The notes: generated by a model not told the origin, from the letters alone. Shown: positions 1 through 8,221, counted from the stretch's first letter. The stretch: 64,000 nucleotides of DNA from Leptolinea sp. HRD-7 (GCA_024363285.1 AP024710.1:2016001-2080000); one strand, 5' to 3'. Numbers and translations: made by a program.

Positions 1-79
1 TACCTAATTTTGACGTCCCATAGAGATAAATATAAGGAGCAATAATGTCATCTTTTTCTGACCAAATATGATGTTTCAT
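1..79 (-). CDS. Hypothetical protein, N-terminal fragment cut by window edge
   Basis: An ATG at 79-77 on the minus strand is preceded by a strong Shine-Dalgarno (AGGAGGG, complement of 83-89) and opens a frame that runs off the left edge. The visible 26 residues begin MKHHIWSEKDDIIAPYIYLY. I do not recognise a family from so little. It starts 22 nt after the mutY stop and is probably the last visible member of the same minus-strand group. Confidence 0.6.
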   Translation of the reverse strand, partial: MKHHIWSEKDDIIAPYIYLYGTSKLG

Positions 80-101
80 TTTCCCTCCTGAATTGTCTTA
101 A

Positions 102-1184
102 TTATACAATAGAGACAATTATCAGGTTTAATTTGTCTGCGATCATCCGATCAATTTTTCCCATCGCGTACTCCCCCAGTTGACTCACCGGAAGCCACTC
201 TAACCCGTCACTTGCCAGAGGACGGGGCTCACCACTGACAATCTCGCACTCAAACGCGTGCAACACCACCTTAAAATGTGAATAGGCGTGACGGAACACA
301 CCCACTTCGTTACCCACACTCACTTCAATATCCAACTCCTCGCGCAGTTCGCGCGCCAGGCACTCTGGCAGGGTTTCATCGGGCTCCTGCTTGCCGCCGG
401 GAAACTCCCACAGGCCGCCCAGCAGGCCATCAGCGGGGCGTTTGGTCAGCAAAACCGTATGTCCGCGACGCAGCACGCCGGCCGTCACCGTGAGGGTGGG
501 GACGGGGGCTTTCTTCACCTTTACCGGAAAGTCCGCCTGCCTGTTCTGTTTGAATGCTTCGCAGCAGGCCGTCAGCGGGCATTCGGCGCAGCGCGGCTTC
601 TTTGGCAGGCAGACCTGATTGCTCAGATCCATCAATGCCTGGTTGAAGTCACCCGCGCGGCCGGGGGGTAATAAGGCGCGGGCGGTATCTTTCAGCCGGT
701 TCACGCCTTTGGGTGTCCGCGGATCCTCTTCCAGGGCGGTGACGCGTGCCAGCACTCGGCGCAGGTTGCCATCCAGTGCGGGCTCGTCGGCCCCGAAAGC
801 CAGCGAAGCCACGGCCGCGGCAGTATAGTCACCGATGCCCGGCAGCGCGCGAAGCTCGTCAACCGATGAGGGGATATACCCCGCGTGGTTCGTCACAATG
901 ACTCGGGCGGTTTGATGCAGATTGCGCGCCCGCGCGTAATAACCCAGTCCTTCCCATGCTTTGAGAACGGCCTCCAGCGGAGCTTCTGCCAGCGCCTGTA
1001 TGTTGGGGAACTGCGCCATCCAGCGCAGATAATACGGGATGACCGTCTCAACGCGCGTTTGCTGGGCCATATACTCTGAAACCAGTATGGCGTACGGGTC
1101 CGGCGAACCGCGCCAGGGAAGGCCGCGGCCGTGCTTCGCGTACCAGTCCAGCAAGCGGCCGGTAAAAGTCCCGTCAGTCATCAT
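102..1184 (-). CDS. mutY: A/G-specific adenine DNA glycosylase MutY
   Basis: Base-excision repair enzyme that removes adenine mispaired with 8-oxoguanine. The order of parts is complete: catalytic Glu37 in SEYMAQQT, helix-hairpin-helix ALPGIGDYTAAAV near 113-125, catalytic Asp138 in LDGN, and a [4Fe-4S] cluster loop with Cys192-x6-Cys199-x2-Cys202-x5-Cys208. The C-terminal third (about 230-350) is a NUDIX-type 8-oxoG recognition domain with a Nudix box (GGKQEPDETLPECLARELREE region, 263-283). At 360 aa it has the usual MutY length. The start has two adjacent ATGs (1184 and 1181) and no clear SD; it lies 6 nt after the upstream stop, so translational coupling is likely. Confidence 0.95.
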   Translation of the reverse strand: MMTDGTFTGRLLDWYAKHGRGLPWRGSPDPYAILVSEYMAQQTRVETVIPYYLRWMAQFPNIQALAEAPLEAVLKAWEGLGYYARARNLHQTARVIVTNHAGYIPSSVDELRALPGIGDYTAAAVASLAFGADEPALDGNLRRVLARVTALEEDPRTPKGVNRLKDTARALLPPGRAGDFNQALMDLSNQVCLPKKPRCAECPLTACCEAFKQNRQADFPVKVKKAPVPTLTVTAGVLRRGHTVLLTKRPADGLLGGLWEFPGGKQEPDETLPECLARELREELDIEVSVGNEVGVFRHAYSHFKVVLHAFECEIVSGEPRPLASDGLEWLPVSQLGEYAMGKIDRMIADKLNLIIVSIV

Positions 1185-1190
1185 GAAAAA

Positions 1191-1493
1191 TCAAAATTGA
1201 AAACCGCCGCGGGCGGTCACGATCTTCTGTTTGTAGTTCTTCACGTAATTTTGCAGGTTATTGTTCAGGTCGCGCCATTCGGCGGACTTTAACACCTGCC
1301 GGGCTTCTTTTACATCTGGCAGCATCGCGCTGACCATGATCTGCGGAGATGTGCCATAGACCGTGGCCCAGGCGTCCGATAATTCAAAACCCATGCGCTG
1401 TACGCCGGGTATGAACTCGCGGACAACGAATTCGAAATAATCCTGTTCCTGTTCCGCTGATATGTCCCAGGTCATGATCAGTTTAACAGACAC
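1191..1493 (-). CDS. Small conserved-looking hypothetical protein (100 aa)
   Basis: A 100-residue soluble protein starting MSVKLIMTWDISAEQEQDYF. The alternation of strand-like and amphipathic helical stretches (KLIMTWDI, a helix over EFVVREFIPGVQRM, then TVYGTSPQIMVSAML) looks like a ferredoxin-like dimeric alpha/beta barrel of the NIPSNAP/ABM kind, but this is fold-level guesswork. It sits 8 nt downstream of the MBL-fold gene and 6 nt upstream of mutY, so the three are almost certainly co-transcribed. No catalytic residue can be named. Confidence 0.75.
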   Translation of the reverse strand: MSVKLIMTWDISAEQEQDYFEFVVREFIPGVQRMGFELSDAWATVYGTSPQIMVSAMLPDVKEARQVLKSAEWRDLNNNLQNYVKNYKQKIVTARGGFQF

Positions 1494-1501
1494 ACCTGCC
1501 T

Positions 1502-2146
1502 CTAATTTCGCTGGTAGTCCAGCACTACAACTTTGGTCTCCTCGGGCAAATTGCTGCCTGATTTGACGACGAATGACGGCTGCGGCTCGGGTTCTTTGTC
1601 GATACCCATAGTTTTCAGGAAATCCGTCAGCGGTTTTAACTTCATTTTGGAAGCCGGCGTATGGTACATCATGGGAATGATGATGTTGGGTTCAAGCAGG
1701 CTGATTATTTCCGAAAGTTTCTCGGGGGCGCAGGTTCCGCCCACGGGGACCAGGGCGATCTTCACATTGCCCAGAGCTTCTACTTCTGCCTGTGTGGGTA
1801 CCCGATTGATGTTTCCCAGATGAGCCACCGTAATATTATTGTAATCAAAAACAAAAAGCGTGTTACGCGGATCCGCCTCTTTTTTTGTGTGGCCGTTGGT
1901 CTGCACGCCGGTGATGAACACACTGCCGATCTCAAATTCACCCGGACCGGTTATGGTATACGGATCGCCTTTGACAGACGCGATGTTGTTATGTCCCGGG
2001 GTATTTTGACTGATCGTCAGAATATCGGCTTTCAGTTTTAACGGTTCATAACCGGTCTCTTTTGAATCGAACGGATCAGTGACTACAGTTGCCAGTCCGC
2101 GTTCCGTAAGGCGGAAACAGGCATGACCAAACCAGGTAATTTCCAT
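1502..2146 (-). CDS. MBL-fold protein of the UlaG/COG2220 type with degenerate metal motif
   Basis: 214 aa protein with the N-terminal layout of UlaG/UPF0173-like metallo-beta-lactamase-fold hydrolases: WFGHACFRL (5-13), TDPF (23-26), GPGEFEIGSVFITGVQTNGH, and HLGNINRVPTQAE resembling the HLGD segment. The signature SHxHxDH that binds the metals is replaced by SQNTPGH at 46-52, so two His and the Asp are absent and only the last His remains. The later acidic ligand (HLGD) also reads HLGN. The fold is well supported, but hydrolase activity of the classical kind is doubtful. It is transcribed with the 100-aa gene and mutY. Confidence 0.8.
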   Translation of the reverse strand: MEITWFGHACFRLTERGLATVVTDPFDSKETGYEPLKLKADILTISQNTPGHNNIASVKGDPYTITGPGEFEIGSVFITGVQTNGHTKKEADPRNTLFVFDYNNITVAHLGNINRVPTQAEVEALGNVKIALVPVGGTCAPEKLSEIISLLEPNIIIPMMYHTPASKMKLKPLTDFLKTMGIDKEPEPQPSFVVKSGSNLPEETKVVVLDYQRN

Positions 2147-2184
2147 GAAGCCTCCAGTTACGGAGCTAATTATACTTGATAGGA

Positions 2185-2622
2185 TTACTGTTCTTCAATC
2201 AGAAAGCCAGAGATCAGCCAGTTGCGGTTTTCACGCGCCAGAGCCAGGTTGATCACCGCCCGGCGGCCGCGGGTGAGATTACCGGTGCCTTCTACTTCAC
2301 CGTTGTTGCCCTTCATGCGGAACAGGTTTAGCTTCCATTCCACAGGGATGGCGTCACGGTGGGCGATGGCTTCGCGGAGCCCGTCAACGCTGCCCAGTTC
2401 GTTCTTGAACGCGGAACTGCAAAGACTGAAAGCTGTATCATAATCATCGGTTTTGACGGCAGCCAGGAATTTCTCAGAAGTGGCAGCCAGTTCTCGCGTG
2501 ATGAATGCGTTGAATGCGCCGCTAAAGTACCCCCAGGCTAGAAAAACGGCTGCCAACCCGATAATTAGAAGGATAAACACCTTTTTAAATTTTTGCTTCA
2601 TATCGAAGTATATTTTATCCAT
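2185..2622 (-). CDS. Membrane-anchored hypothetical protein
   Basis: 145 aa: a short basic N-terminus (MKQKFKK), one transmembrane helix (about 15-33, VFILLIIGLAAVFLAWGYF), then an extracytoplasmic domain whose start (EKFLAAVKTDDYDTAFSL) resembles NTF2-like or DUF4864-type fold entries where a helix pair precedes a curved sheet. The start is uncertain: ATG at 2622 or the eighth codon ATG at 2601, neither with a good SD. It is 38 nt upstream of the MBL-fold gene on the same strand. Confidence 0.65.
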   Translation of the reverse strand: MDKIYFDMKQKFKKVFILLIIGLAAVFLAWGYFSGAFNAFITRELAATSEKFLAAVKTDDYDTAFSLCSSAFKNELGSVDGLREAIAHRDAIPVEWKLNLFRMKGNNGEVEGTGNLTRGRRAVINLALARENRNWLISGFLIEEQ

Positions 2623-2697
2623 TTTTGATGAAGAATAGGGGAACGGAATTGAAAAAATCAGGTAAAATAGGGAAACGTCAAAGATGCGGTAAACATG

Positions 2698-2726
2698 TTG
2701 ACGGCGGCGTGCAAGGTTGTTACACT
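2698..2726 (+). promoter_or_regulatory. Candidate sigma-70 promoter P1 of the tRNA-tuf operon
   Basis: TTGACG (2698-2703), 17-nt spacer, TACACT (2721-2726). It is about 100 nt upstream of the first tRNA and in tandem with a second promoter. Confidence 0.5.
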
Positions 2727-2758
2727 GGAAATTGCTCTGTTTGATGCGGAGAAATACC

Positions 2759-2787
2759 TTGCCTTCCGAAACAGGCTTTGGTATAAT
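2759..2787 (+). promoter_or_regulatory. Candidate sigma-70 promoter P2 of the tRNA-tuf operon
   Basis: TTGCCT (2759-2764), 17-nt spacer, consensus TATAAT (2782-2787), with the predicted start about 30 nt before tRNA-Thr. This is the better of the two promoters. Confidence 0.65.
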
Positions 2788-2825
2788 CCGTCCGCTTGAC
2801 CATTATGAAGCTTAACAATCAAGCC

Positions 2826-2898
2826 GCCGACGTAGCTCAATCGGCAGAGCAACCGCCTTGTAAGTGGTAGGTTATGGGTTCGATTCCCATCGTCGGCT
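2826..2898 (+). tRNA. tRNA-Thr (anticodon TGT)
   Basis: Full cloverleaf: acceptor GCCGACG (2826-2832) with CGTCGGC (2891-2897), D stem GCTC/GAGC, anticodon loop CTTGTAA with TGT at 2859-2861, T stem ATGGG/CCCAT and T loop TTCGATT. CCA is not encoded. It is the first gene of the Thr-Tyr-Thr-tuf transcription unit. Confidence 0.95.
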
Positions 2899-2973
2899 CA
2901 GTTGCAGGTTGGTGAGTGAGATTGAACTTGAAAGAGCGCGATCTCACTTGCGAGCTGGCAACGGCTCAAATTA

Positions 2974-3057
2974 GGGCAGTTACCCAAGTGGCCAACGGGG
3001 ACTGACTGTAAATCAGTTGGCGACACGCCTTCGGAGGTTCGAATCCTTCACTGCCCA
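2974..3057 (+). tRNA. tRNA-Tyr (anticodon GTA)
   Basis: Class II tRNA with a long variable arm (GGCGACACGCCTTCGG region). Acceptor GGGCAGT pairs with ACTGCCC (3050-3056) and the anticodon stem ACTGA/TCAGT encloses loop CTGTAAA. Discriminator A; CCA not encoded. Confidence 0.95.
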
Positions 3058-3099
3058 CTGGTCTTCCTTTGACCAGATTTGAGACCAAACGGTCGGCAA

Positions 3100-3172
3100 G
3101 CCCTCATAGCTCAGTAGGTAGAGCACGTTCTTGGTAAGAACGGGGTCATGGGTTCAAATCCCATTGAGGGCT
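3100..3172 (+). tRNA. tRNA-Thr (anticodon GGT)
   Basis: Acceptor GCCCTCA (3100-3106) pairs with TGAGGGC (3165-3171). Anticodon stem CGTTC/GAACG carries loop TTGGTAA with GGT. It is followed after 56 nt by tuf, the same order as the thr-tyr-(gly)-thr-tufB unit of enterobacteria. Confidence 0.95.
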
Positions 3173-3228
3173 CAAGCTGCCGCAAGTAACGAATATCTGA
3201 CACTTGGATGTTTGAAGGAGATTGAAAC

Positions 3229-4431
3229 ATGGCGAAGCAGAAATTTGACCGATCTAAACCGCATGTGAATGTTGGTACCATGGGTCACATTGACCATGGC
3301 AAAACCACCTTGACCGCGGCCATTACCAAGTATTGTGGTTTTCTGGGCAAAGCGGATTTCCGCGCGTACGATCAGATCGATAACGCGCCGGAAGAAAAAG
3401 CTCGCGGTATTACGATCAACATCGCGCATGTTGAGTACGAGACCGAATCACGTCACTATGCCCATGTAGACATGCCGGGTCACCGTGACTACATCAAAAA
3501 CATGATCACCGGCGCGGCGCAGGTAGACGGAGCTATTCTCGTAGTGGCAGCTCCCGACGGCCCGATGCCCCAGACCAAAGAACACGTTCTGCTGGCCTAC
3601 CAGGTGGAAGTTCCCAGCATCGTGGTGTTCCTGAACAAAATCGATCAGATGGGCGATCCCGAATTGCTCGAACTGGTTGAAATGGAACTGCGCGAAATGC
3701 TGAACGAATACAAATACCCGGGCGATACCACCCCGATCGTGCGCGGTTCGGCTTTGAAGGCGCTGGAAAGCCCCTCGACCGACCCGAACGCTCCGGAATA
3801 CGCCTGTATCAAAGAACTGCTGCGCGTAGTTGACGAGTACATTCCCACACCTGAGCGCGCCCTGGACAAACCGTTCATGATGCCGGTGGAAGATGTGTTC
3901 TCGATCAAAGGCCGCGGCACCGTGGTGACCGGTCGTGTGGATCGCGGCAAGATCAAAGTGGGCGATCCGGTTGAAATCGTGGGTCTGCAGGAAAAGAGCA
4001 AGAACTCGGTCGTGACCGGTGTGGAAATGTTCCACAAGCTGCTGGACGAAGGTCAGGCTGGAGACAACCTGGGTCTGTTATTGCGCGGTATTGAGCGCAA
4101 TGACGTGGAACGCGGTATGGTTATCGCCAAACCGGGCAGCATCACCCCGCACACCAAGTTCAACGCGGAAGTGTACGTATTGAAGAAAGAAGAAGGCGGC
4201 CGTCACAAAGCGTTCTTCAGCGGCTACCGCCCGCAGTTCTACATCCGGACCATGGACGTGACCGGCAACATCAAACTGCCGGATGGCGTAGAAATGGTTA
4301 TGCCGGGAGACAACGTGAACATGGAAGTCGAGCTGATCATTCCGGTCGCGTTGGAACAGGGTTCTAAATTCGCCATTCGCGAAGGCGGTCTGACCGTCGG
4401 CGCGGGTGTCATCACTAAGATTATCGCGTAG
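3229..4431 (+). CDS. tuf: Elongation factor Tu
   Basis: GTPase that delivers aminoacyl-tRNA to the ribosome. 400 aa, full length. G1 is GHIDHGKT (19-26), G3 is DMPGH (81-85, Met in place of the usual Cys82), G4 is NKID (136-139), followed by domains II and III ending [13 protein letters not shown]. The start ATG follows AAGGAGA by 6-7 nt. It is co-transcribed with the three upstream tRNAs and probably with rpmG, which begins 45 nt later. Confidence 0.98.
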   Translation: MAKQKFDRSKPHVNVGTMGHIDHGKTTLTAAITKYCGFLGKADFRAYDQIDNAPEEKARGITINIAHVEYETESRHYAHVDMPGHRDYIKNMITGAAQVDGAILVVAAPDGPMPQTKEHVLLAYQVEVPSIVVFLNKIDQMGDPELLELVEMELREMLNEYKYPGDTTPIVRGSALKALESPSTDPNAPEYACIKELLRVVDEYIPTPERALDKPFMMPVEDVFSIKGRGTVVTGRVDRGKIKVGDPVEIVGLQEKSKNSVVTGVEMFHKLLDEGQAGDNLGLLLRGIERNDVERGMVIAKPGSITPHTKFNAEVYVLKKEEGGRHKAFFSGYRPQFYIRTMDVTGNIKLPDGVEMVMPGDNVNMEVELIIPVALEQGSKFAIREGGLTVGAGVITKIIA

Positions 4432-4476
4432 TGAAGTGAAAGGAATACGGCCTGAAGAGCAGGCCGGGGTATAACC

Positions 4477-4647
4477 ATGGCATCTAAAAAGAAAGACATT
4501 CGACCGGTAATTACCTTCGCTTGCACCGAATGCAAGGAACGGAATTACACCTCCGAGAAGAACCGTCGTAACGATCCGACCCGGATGGAAATCAATAAAT
4601 ATTGCTCGCGCTGCCGCAAACATACATTGCACAAAGAATCAAAGTAG
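4477..4647 (+). CDS. rpmG: 50S ribosomal protein bL33
   Basis: 56 aa, [20 protein letters not shown] at the start. The zinc-binding form, with Cys16-x2-Cys19 and Cys42-x2-Cys45. Chosen ATG is at 4477; upstream of it lies a purine-poor spacer without a good SD. It lies between tuf and tRNA-Trp, in the conserved tuf-rpmG-trpT-secE-nusG order. Confidence 0.95.
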   Translation: MASKKKDIRPVITFACTECKERNYTSEKNRRNDPTRMEINKYCSRCRKHTLHKESK

Positions 4648-4704
4648 CGTGGGTGACAGCAGGCCAGCCGGGCGTTGAAGTAAGGAACGTCCGGCAGACT
4701 GCAT

Positions 4705-4777
4705 AGGCCAGTGGCTCAATTGGCAGAGCACCGCTCTCCAAAAGCGGGGGTTGTGGGTTCGATTCCTACCTGGCCTG
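4705..4777 (+). tRNA. tRNA-Trp (anticodon CCA)
   Basis: Acceptor AGGCCAG (4705-4711) with CTGGCCT (4770-4776), anticodon stem CCGCT/AGCGG around CTCCAAA, T loop TTCGATT, discriminator G. It lies between rpmG and secE, its common location in bacteria. Confidence 0.95.
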
Positions 4778-4790
4778 CCTGATGTGGCAG

Positions 4791-4812
4791 GGCGCCGTCC
4801 ACAGGACGGCGC
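4791..4812 (+). terminator. Stable hairpin between tRNA-Trp and secE, weak terminator or processing site
   Basis: GCGCCGTCC and GGACGGCGC form a 9-bp GC-rich stem with loop ACA, followed only by TTTG. The short T run makes full termination unlikely; it may trim or attenuate the tRNA transcript before secE. Confidence 0.4.
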
Positions 4813-4847
4813 TTTGTTACGAGAGAAAACGATTTGAGGAGTGACGC

Positions 4848-5060
4848 GTGGCCGATAAAAATGATAAAGTAAAGCAGCCCAATGCTATTCAGCGGTGGTA
4901 TCGCGAGACGATGGGCGAGCTTCGCAAGGTCTCCTGGCCCACACGTCAGGAAGCGCAGCGTTTGACCGGAATCGTAGTGGCTGTTATGGTCGCTATGAGC
5001 TTGCTTCTGGGTCTTCTGGATTTTATTTTTTCCAGTTTGGTCAAGCTTATCCTTTCCTGA
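4848..5060 (+). CDS. secE: Preprotein translocase subunit SecE
   Basis: 70 aa single-span SecE. The conserved amphipathic segment RWYRETMGELRKVSWPTRQEA (17-37) precedes one transmembrane helix (about 43-67). It stabilises SecY in the Sec channel. The start is GTG at 4848, with GAGGAG upstream. It is 35 nt upstream of nusG, the standard pairing. Confidence 0.96.
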   Translation: MADKNDKVKQPNAIQRWYRETMGELRKVSWPTRQEAQRLTGIVVAVMVAMSLLLGLLDFIFSSLVKLILS

Positions 5061-5095
5061 ACGATTGACTGGCCGCTCTGGTCGTAGGAGTTTGA

Positions 5096-5767
5096 ATGGA
5101 ATTTCAAGACGAAATTGAACGGGACGACAGCGAGGATTTGAATACCCCCGCGCCGGAACCAGTTGAAAAACGTTCCCGTCCGGCGGAATCTTCCGCTTCG
5201 TCAAAAGATATAGACGAAGAAAGCGGGCAGATCACACCCAGTGATACCCGTAACTGGTATGTAATTCATTGCTATTCCGGTTATGAGAACAAAGTTCGTC
5301 ATAACCTGGAACAGCGTATTGAAACCATGGATATGAAGGAAATGATCTTTGACGTCGTTATTCCGACACAGGAAGAGATCGAAGTCAAAGATGGTAAGCG
5401 CCGCACCGTAGAACGCCATGTGTTCCCCGGTTACGTGCTTGTCAACATGATCCTCACAGAAGAATCATGGTATGTGGTGCGCAACACCCCGGGAGTCACC
5501 GGATTTGTCGGCATGGGAAATCAACCCACAGCCCTGCGCCCGGAAGAAGTAAGCCAGATATTGCGGCGTATGGAAGCCGAAGCTCCCCATATCAAGGTTT
5601 CCTTCAAAATTGGTGAGCGCGTGCGTATTGTGGACGGTCCTTTCAACGACTTCCGTGGAAGCGTATCTGAAATTGACCAGAACCGCAATAAAGTTCGCGT
5701 GATGGTTAACTTTTTTGGGCGGGAAACTCCGGTTGAATTGGACTTCCTGCAGGTTGAAAAGGCATAA
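5096..5767 (+). CDS. nusG: Transcription termination/antitermination protein NusG
   Basis: 223 aa. NGN domain from NWYVIHCYSGYE (about 53) with VFPGYVLV, and a C-terminal KOW motif GERVRIVDGPFNDFRGSVSE. It binds RNA polymerase and couples it to Rho or the ribosome. The first about 50 residues are a charged, acidic low-complexity extension absent from short NusG forms; the SD (GGAG) and ATG at 5096 support it as real. Confidence 0.97.
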   Translation: MEFQDEIERDDSEDLNTPAPEPVEKRSRPAESSASSKDIDEESGQITPSDTRNWYVIHCYSGYENKVRHNLEQRIETMDMKEMIFDVVIPTQEEIEVKDGKRRTVERHVFPGYVLVNMILTEESWYVVRNTPGVTGFVGMGNQPTALRPEEVSQILRRMEAEAPHIKVSFKIGERVRIVDGPFNDFRGSVSEIDQNRNKVRVMVNFFGRETPVELDFLQVEKA

Positions 5768-5789
5768 ACAGGTCAAAAGACCTGAGCGT

Positions 5790-5836
5790 GTGGGAGGGTG
5801 TCTCCCGTTTTATCACCCGTTATAACCACAAAGGAG
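5790..5836 (+). promoter_or_regulatory. Structured leader motif before rplK (candidate L1 or L11 autoregulatory site), copy 1
   Basis: GTGGGAGGGTG (5790-5800) and ACCACAAAGGAG (5825-5836) frame a two-stem structure: outer GTGG/CCAC, an asymmetric internal loop (GA against 7 nt), inner GGGTG/CACCC (5796-5800 with 5814-5818). The 3' strand runs directly into the SD. The same arrangement recurs before rplA. Confidence 0.55.
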
Positions 5837-5843
5837 TGAAACT

Positions 5844-6269
5844 GTGGCAAAGAAATTAAAAGCAATTGTCCGTCTTCAGATCGCAGCCGGTAAAGCTAAT
5901 CCGGCGCCTCCCATTGGTCCTGCTCTGGCCGGTCATGGGATTAACATTATGGCTTTCTGCAAGGAATACAACGCCCGTACGTCTAACAAAGCTGGCGAAA
6001 TTATTCCTGCCGAAATCACCATTTACACCGATGGCTCGTTCTCTTTCGTTCTGAAAACACCTCCTGCCGGTGTTTTGCTGCGTAAAGCAGCCGGAATTGA
6101 AAAAGGCTCCGGCGTTCCCAACCGTGAAAAAGTTGGAAAAGTAACCCGCGGCCAGATTCGGGAAATTGCCGAATTGAAATTCAAAGATATGAATGCCAAC
6201 GATATTGATGGAGCCATTAAACAGATCGAAGGCACCGCCCGCAATATGGGCTTGAATATTGTTGACTAA
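5844..6269 (+). CDS. rplK: 50S ribosomal protein uL11
   Basis: 141 aa, standard length. N-terminal domain with the proline-rich [21 protein letters not shown] segment (about 20-40) and a C-terminal rRNA-binding domain ending NMGLNIVD. It forms the GTPase-associated stalk base and is a substrate of PrmA, encoded at 14308-15222. The start is GTG at 5844, 7 nt after AAGGAG. Confidence 0.98.
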   Translation: MAKKLKAIVRLQIAAGKANPAPPIGPALAGHGINIMAFCKEYNARTSNKAGEIIPAEITIYTDGSFSFVLKTPPAGVLLRKAAGIEKGSGVPNREKVGKVTRGQIREIAELKFKDMNANDIDGAIKQIEGTARNMGLNIVD

Positions 6270-6275
6270 GAAATA

Positions 6276-6317
6276 GTGGGAGGGTGGCATTTGCCACCCG
6301 CTGGTACCACAAAGGAG
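6276..6317 (+). promoter_or_regulatory. Structured leader motif before rplA (candidate L1 autoregulatory site), copy 2
   Basis: GTGGGAGGGTG (6276-6286) and ACCACAAAGGAG (6306-6317), the same boxes as before rplK. Inner stem GGGTGGC/GCCACCC (6282-6288 with 6293-6299), outer stem GTGG/CCAC, internal loop GA against 7 nt. The inner stem is longer and the loop different from copy 1, so structure is kept while sequence varies. Confidence 0.55.
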
Positions 6318-6322
6318 AAATA

Positions 6323-7042
6323 ATGGCCAAACATGGTAAGAAGTATAACGAAGCTGTAAAAAAAATTGACAGCACCAGGTTCTACTCTCCGGCTGAAGCT
6401 GTTGCTCTGGTAAAAGAGACCAGCACATCCAAATTTGATGGAACAATGGAAATTCACATGCGCATGGGTCTTGATCCCCGCCAGGCCGATCAAATGATCC
6501 GCGACGTAGTTGTTCTGCCCAATGGACTGGGCAAAACCGTGCGTGTTCTGGTATTCGCCCAGGGTGAGGCTGTTGCCAAAGCTACAGAGGGCGGCGCCGA
6601 CGTGATTGCGGATTCCGATGAATGGATTAACAAAATTGCCGGTGGTTGGACCGAATTTGATGTAGCCATCGCTACCCCTGATATGATGGGCAAAGCCGGT
6701 CGCCTCGGTCGTGTGCTCGGTCCACGCGGTTTGATGCCAAACCCGAAAGCCGGCACAGTTGTTAACGCGGAAGATCTTCCCCGTGTGATCAACGAAGCCA
6801 AAGCCGGTCGTGTTGAATTCCGCCTCGACAAAACCGCCAACATACATGTTCCGTTAGGAAAGATCTCATTCTCTACTGAAAAACTGGTTGAGAATCTGGC
6901 CGCCTTTATGGAAGCCGTGAAAAAAGCCAAACCGTCTGCTGCCAAAGGTTCATACATCAAACATATTACACTGGCTTCAACAATGGGACCTGGTGTAAAA
7001 GTCGATGTCAACCAGGCTCAATCAATGGGTTCAAGAGAGTAA
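6323..7042 (+). CDS. rplA: 50S ribosomal protein uL1
   Basis: 239 aa. Start set at ATG 6323, 5 nt after AAAGGAG and beginning MAKHGKKY; the frame remains open to 6284 but the longer version would absorb the leader hairpin. Carries the L1 core [18 protein letters not shown] (about 124-141). It binds 23S rRNA in the mobile L1 stalk and, in many bacteria, represses its own mRNA. Confidence 0.97.
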   Translation: MAKHGKKYNEAVKKIDSTRFYSPAEAVALVKETSTSKFDGTMEIHMRMGLDPRQADQMIRDVVVLPNGLGKTVRVLVFAQGEAVAKATEGGADVIADSDEWINKIAGGWTEFDVAIATPDMMGKAGRLGRVLGPRGLMPNPKAGTVVNAEDLPRVINEAKAGRVEFRLDKTANIHVPLGKISFSTEKLVENLAAFMEAVKKAKPSAAKGSYIKHITLASTMGPGVKVDVNQAQSMGSRE

Positions 7043-7248
7043 TGAATCGGGTATAATCAATACCGGATACGAAAATTGAATTCTTCTTCACTGAAGAAAG
7101 CTGGTGCCGAGCGTTCGGCTTAATATCCTGCCGAGGTGGAGACATTCGAATAAATCAGATTTTTTCCGTCTGTACTGTGAATGTCTTTGCCAGAGCATTA
7201 TTTGGCAAAGACATTTTTTCATTCTGAGACGAAAGGAGGTGACATTCA
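7043..7248 (+). promoter_or_regulatory. L10 leader region of rplJ-rplL
   Basis: About 200 nt without a gene between rplA and rplJ. It contains CCTGCCGAGGTGGAGACA (7128-7145), similar to the L10-binding kink-turn segment of known L10 leaders, and ends in the attenuator hairpin. Expected role is feedback by the L10(L12) complex. Confidence 0.65.
7181..7219 (+). terminator. Attenuator hairpin in the L10 leader
   Basis: A perfect 12-bp stem ATGTCTTTGCCA/TGGCAAAGACAT (7181-7192 with 7203-7214), 10-nt loop, then a run of T. It sits 30 nt upstream of the rplJ start and must be bypassed for rplJL expression. Confidence 0.75.
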
Positions 7249-7779
7249 TTGGCATTCTCTAAAAAACAAAAATCCAAAATGTTATCTGATTATGAAACCT
7301 GGTTGGGTAAAAGCCAGGCAGTCTTCATGCTTGAATACAAAAAGATGACCATGAAAGATATCGATGCCTTCCGCGCGAAAGTGCGTGAAACCGGCAGCGA
7401 AGCTCATGTTGTCAAAAACACGTTAATGCAGTTGGCTATGACCAATGCCGGCTACAAAGATGTGACGAAGGCTGAAGGTACATTGTTGGTAGGGTTCGCG
7501 TATTCAGACGCTCCCGCCCTGGCAAAAGTGTTTGCGGAAGCTTCCAAGAACTCTGAGACCTTCAAATTGCGCGGTGGTTATCTGGATAAACAACTTCTGG
7601 GCGTTGAACAGGTGACGGCTTTGGCTGATCTTCCGCCACTTCCCGTTATGCGCGCAACCCTTCTGGGCGTACTGCAGGCTCCTGCCTCCAAACTCGTCCG
7701 CACACTGGCAGAACCCGCTCGATCGCTGGCTTCTGTTGTCAAAGCATATTCTGATCAGGGCGCTGCACAGGCTGCCTGA
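7249..7779 (+). CDS. rplJ: 50S ribosomal protein uL10
   Basis: 176 aa, MAFSKKQKSKMLSDYETWLG. N-terminal rRNA-binding domain with HVVKNTLMQLA (about 52-62) and a C-terminal helix that carries L7/L12 dimers (ASVVKAYSDQGAAQAA). The start is TTG at 7249, 8 nt after a perfect AGGAGGT; a rare codon with a strong SD. Confidence 0.96.
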   Translation: MAFSKKQKSKMLSDYETWLGKSQAVFMLEYKKMTMKDIDAFRAKVRETGSEAHVVKNTLMQLAMTNAGYKDVTKAEGTLLVGFAYSDAPALAKVFAEASKNSETFKLRGGYLDKQLLGVEQVTALADLPPLPVMRATLLGVLQAPASKLVRTLAEPARSLASVVKAYSDQGAAQAA

Positions 7780-7820
7780 GTCGCAACTTTCAATAATTAA
7801 TCTGTAAGGAGATTTTTAAA

Positions 7821-8204
7821 ATGGCTGATTTAGCTAAACTTGTTGATGAACTGAGCGCTCTTTCCGTTCTGGAAGCCGCTGAGTTAGTTAAAGCCCTTGA
7901 AGAGAAGTGGGGCGTTTCTGCCGCCGCTCCTGTTGCTGTTGCTGCTGTTGCCGGAAGCGCCCCCGCTGCCGCTGCCGAAGCTGCTGAAGAAAAAACAGAA
8001 TTCGACGTCGTTTTGAAAGACGCCGGCCCCAAGAAGATCGAAGTCATCAAAGTCATCCGCACCCTGACCTCCCTGGGTCTCGTCGAAGCCAAAACCATGG
8101 CCGAAACAGCCGGTTCCAAAGTTCTCTCCGGTGTTTCAAAACAGGTTGCTGCCGATGCCAAGAGCAAACTCGAGGCCGCCGGTGGTGTAGTCGAATTAGC
8201 CTAA
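7821..8204 (+). CDS. rplL: 50S ribosomal protein bL12 (L7/L12)
   Basis: 127 aa. N-terminal dimerisation region ([29 protein letters not shown]), Ala-rich hinge (36-58), and C-terminal factor-binding domain [24 protein letters not shown]. It recruits translation GTPases. 42 nt after rplJ, SD AAGGAGA. Confidence 0.98.
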   Translation: MADLAKLVDELSALSVLEAAELVKALEEKWGVSAAAPVAVAAVAGSAPAAAAEAAEEKTEFDVVLKDAGPKKIEVIKVIRTLTSLGLVEAKTMAETAGSKVLSGVSKQVAADAKSKLEAAGGVVELA

Positions 8205-8221
8205 GGGCTGACTCAACAAAC

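Noticed and set aside
3448..4037. Long antisense open frames within tuf
   Set aside because: They mirror the strongly biased codon use of tuf, have no SD and give His/Phe-rich nonsense proteins.
4791..4812. Full intrinsic terminator between tRNA-Trp and secE
   Set aside because: The stem is good but only TTTG follows, and the genes are usually co-transcribed; listed as weak.
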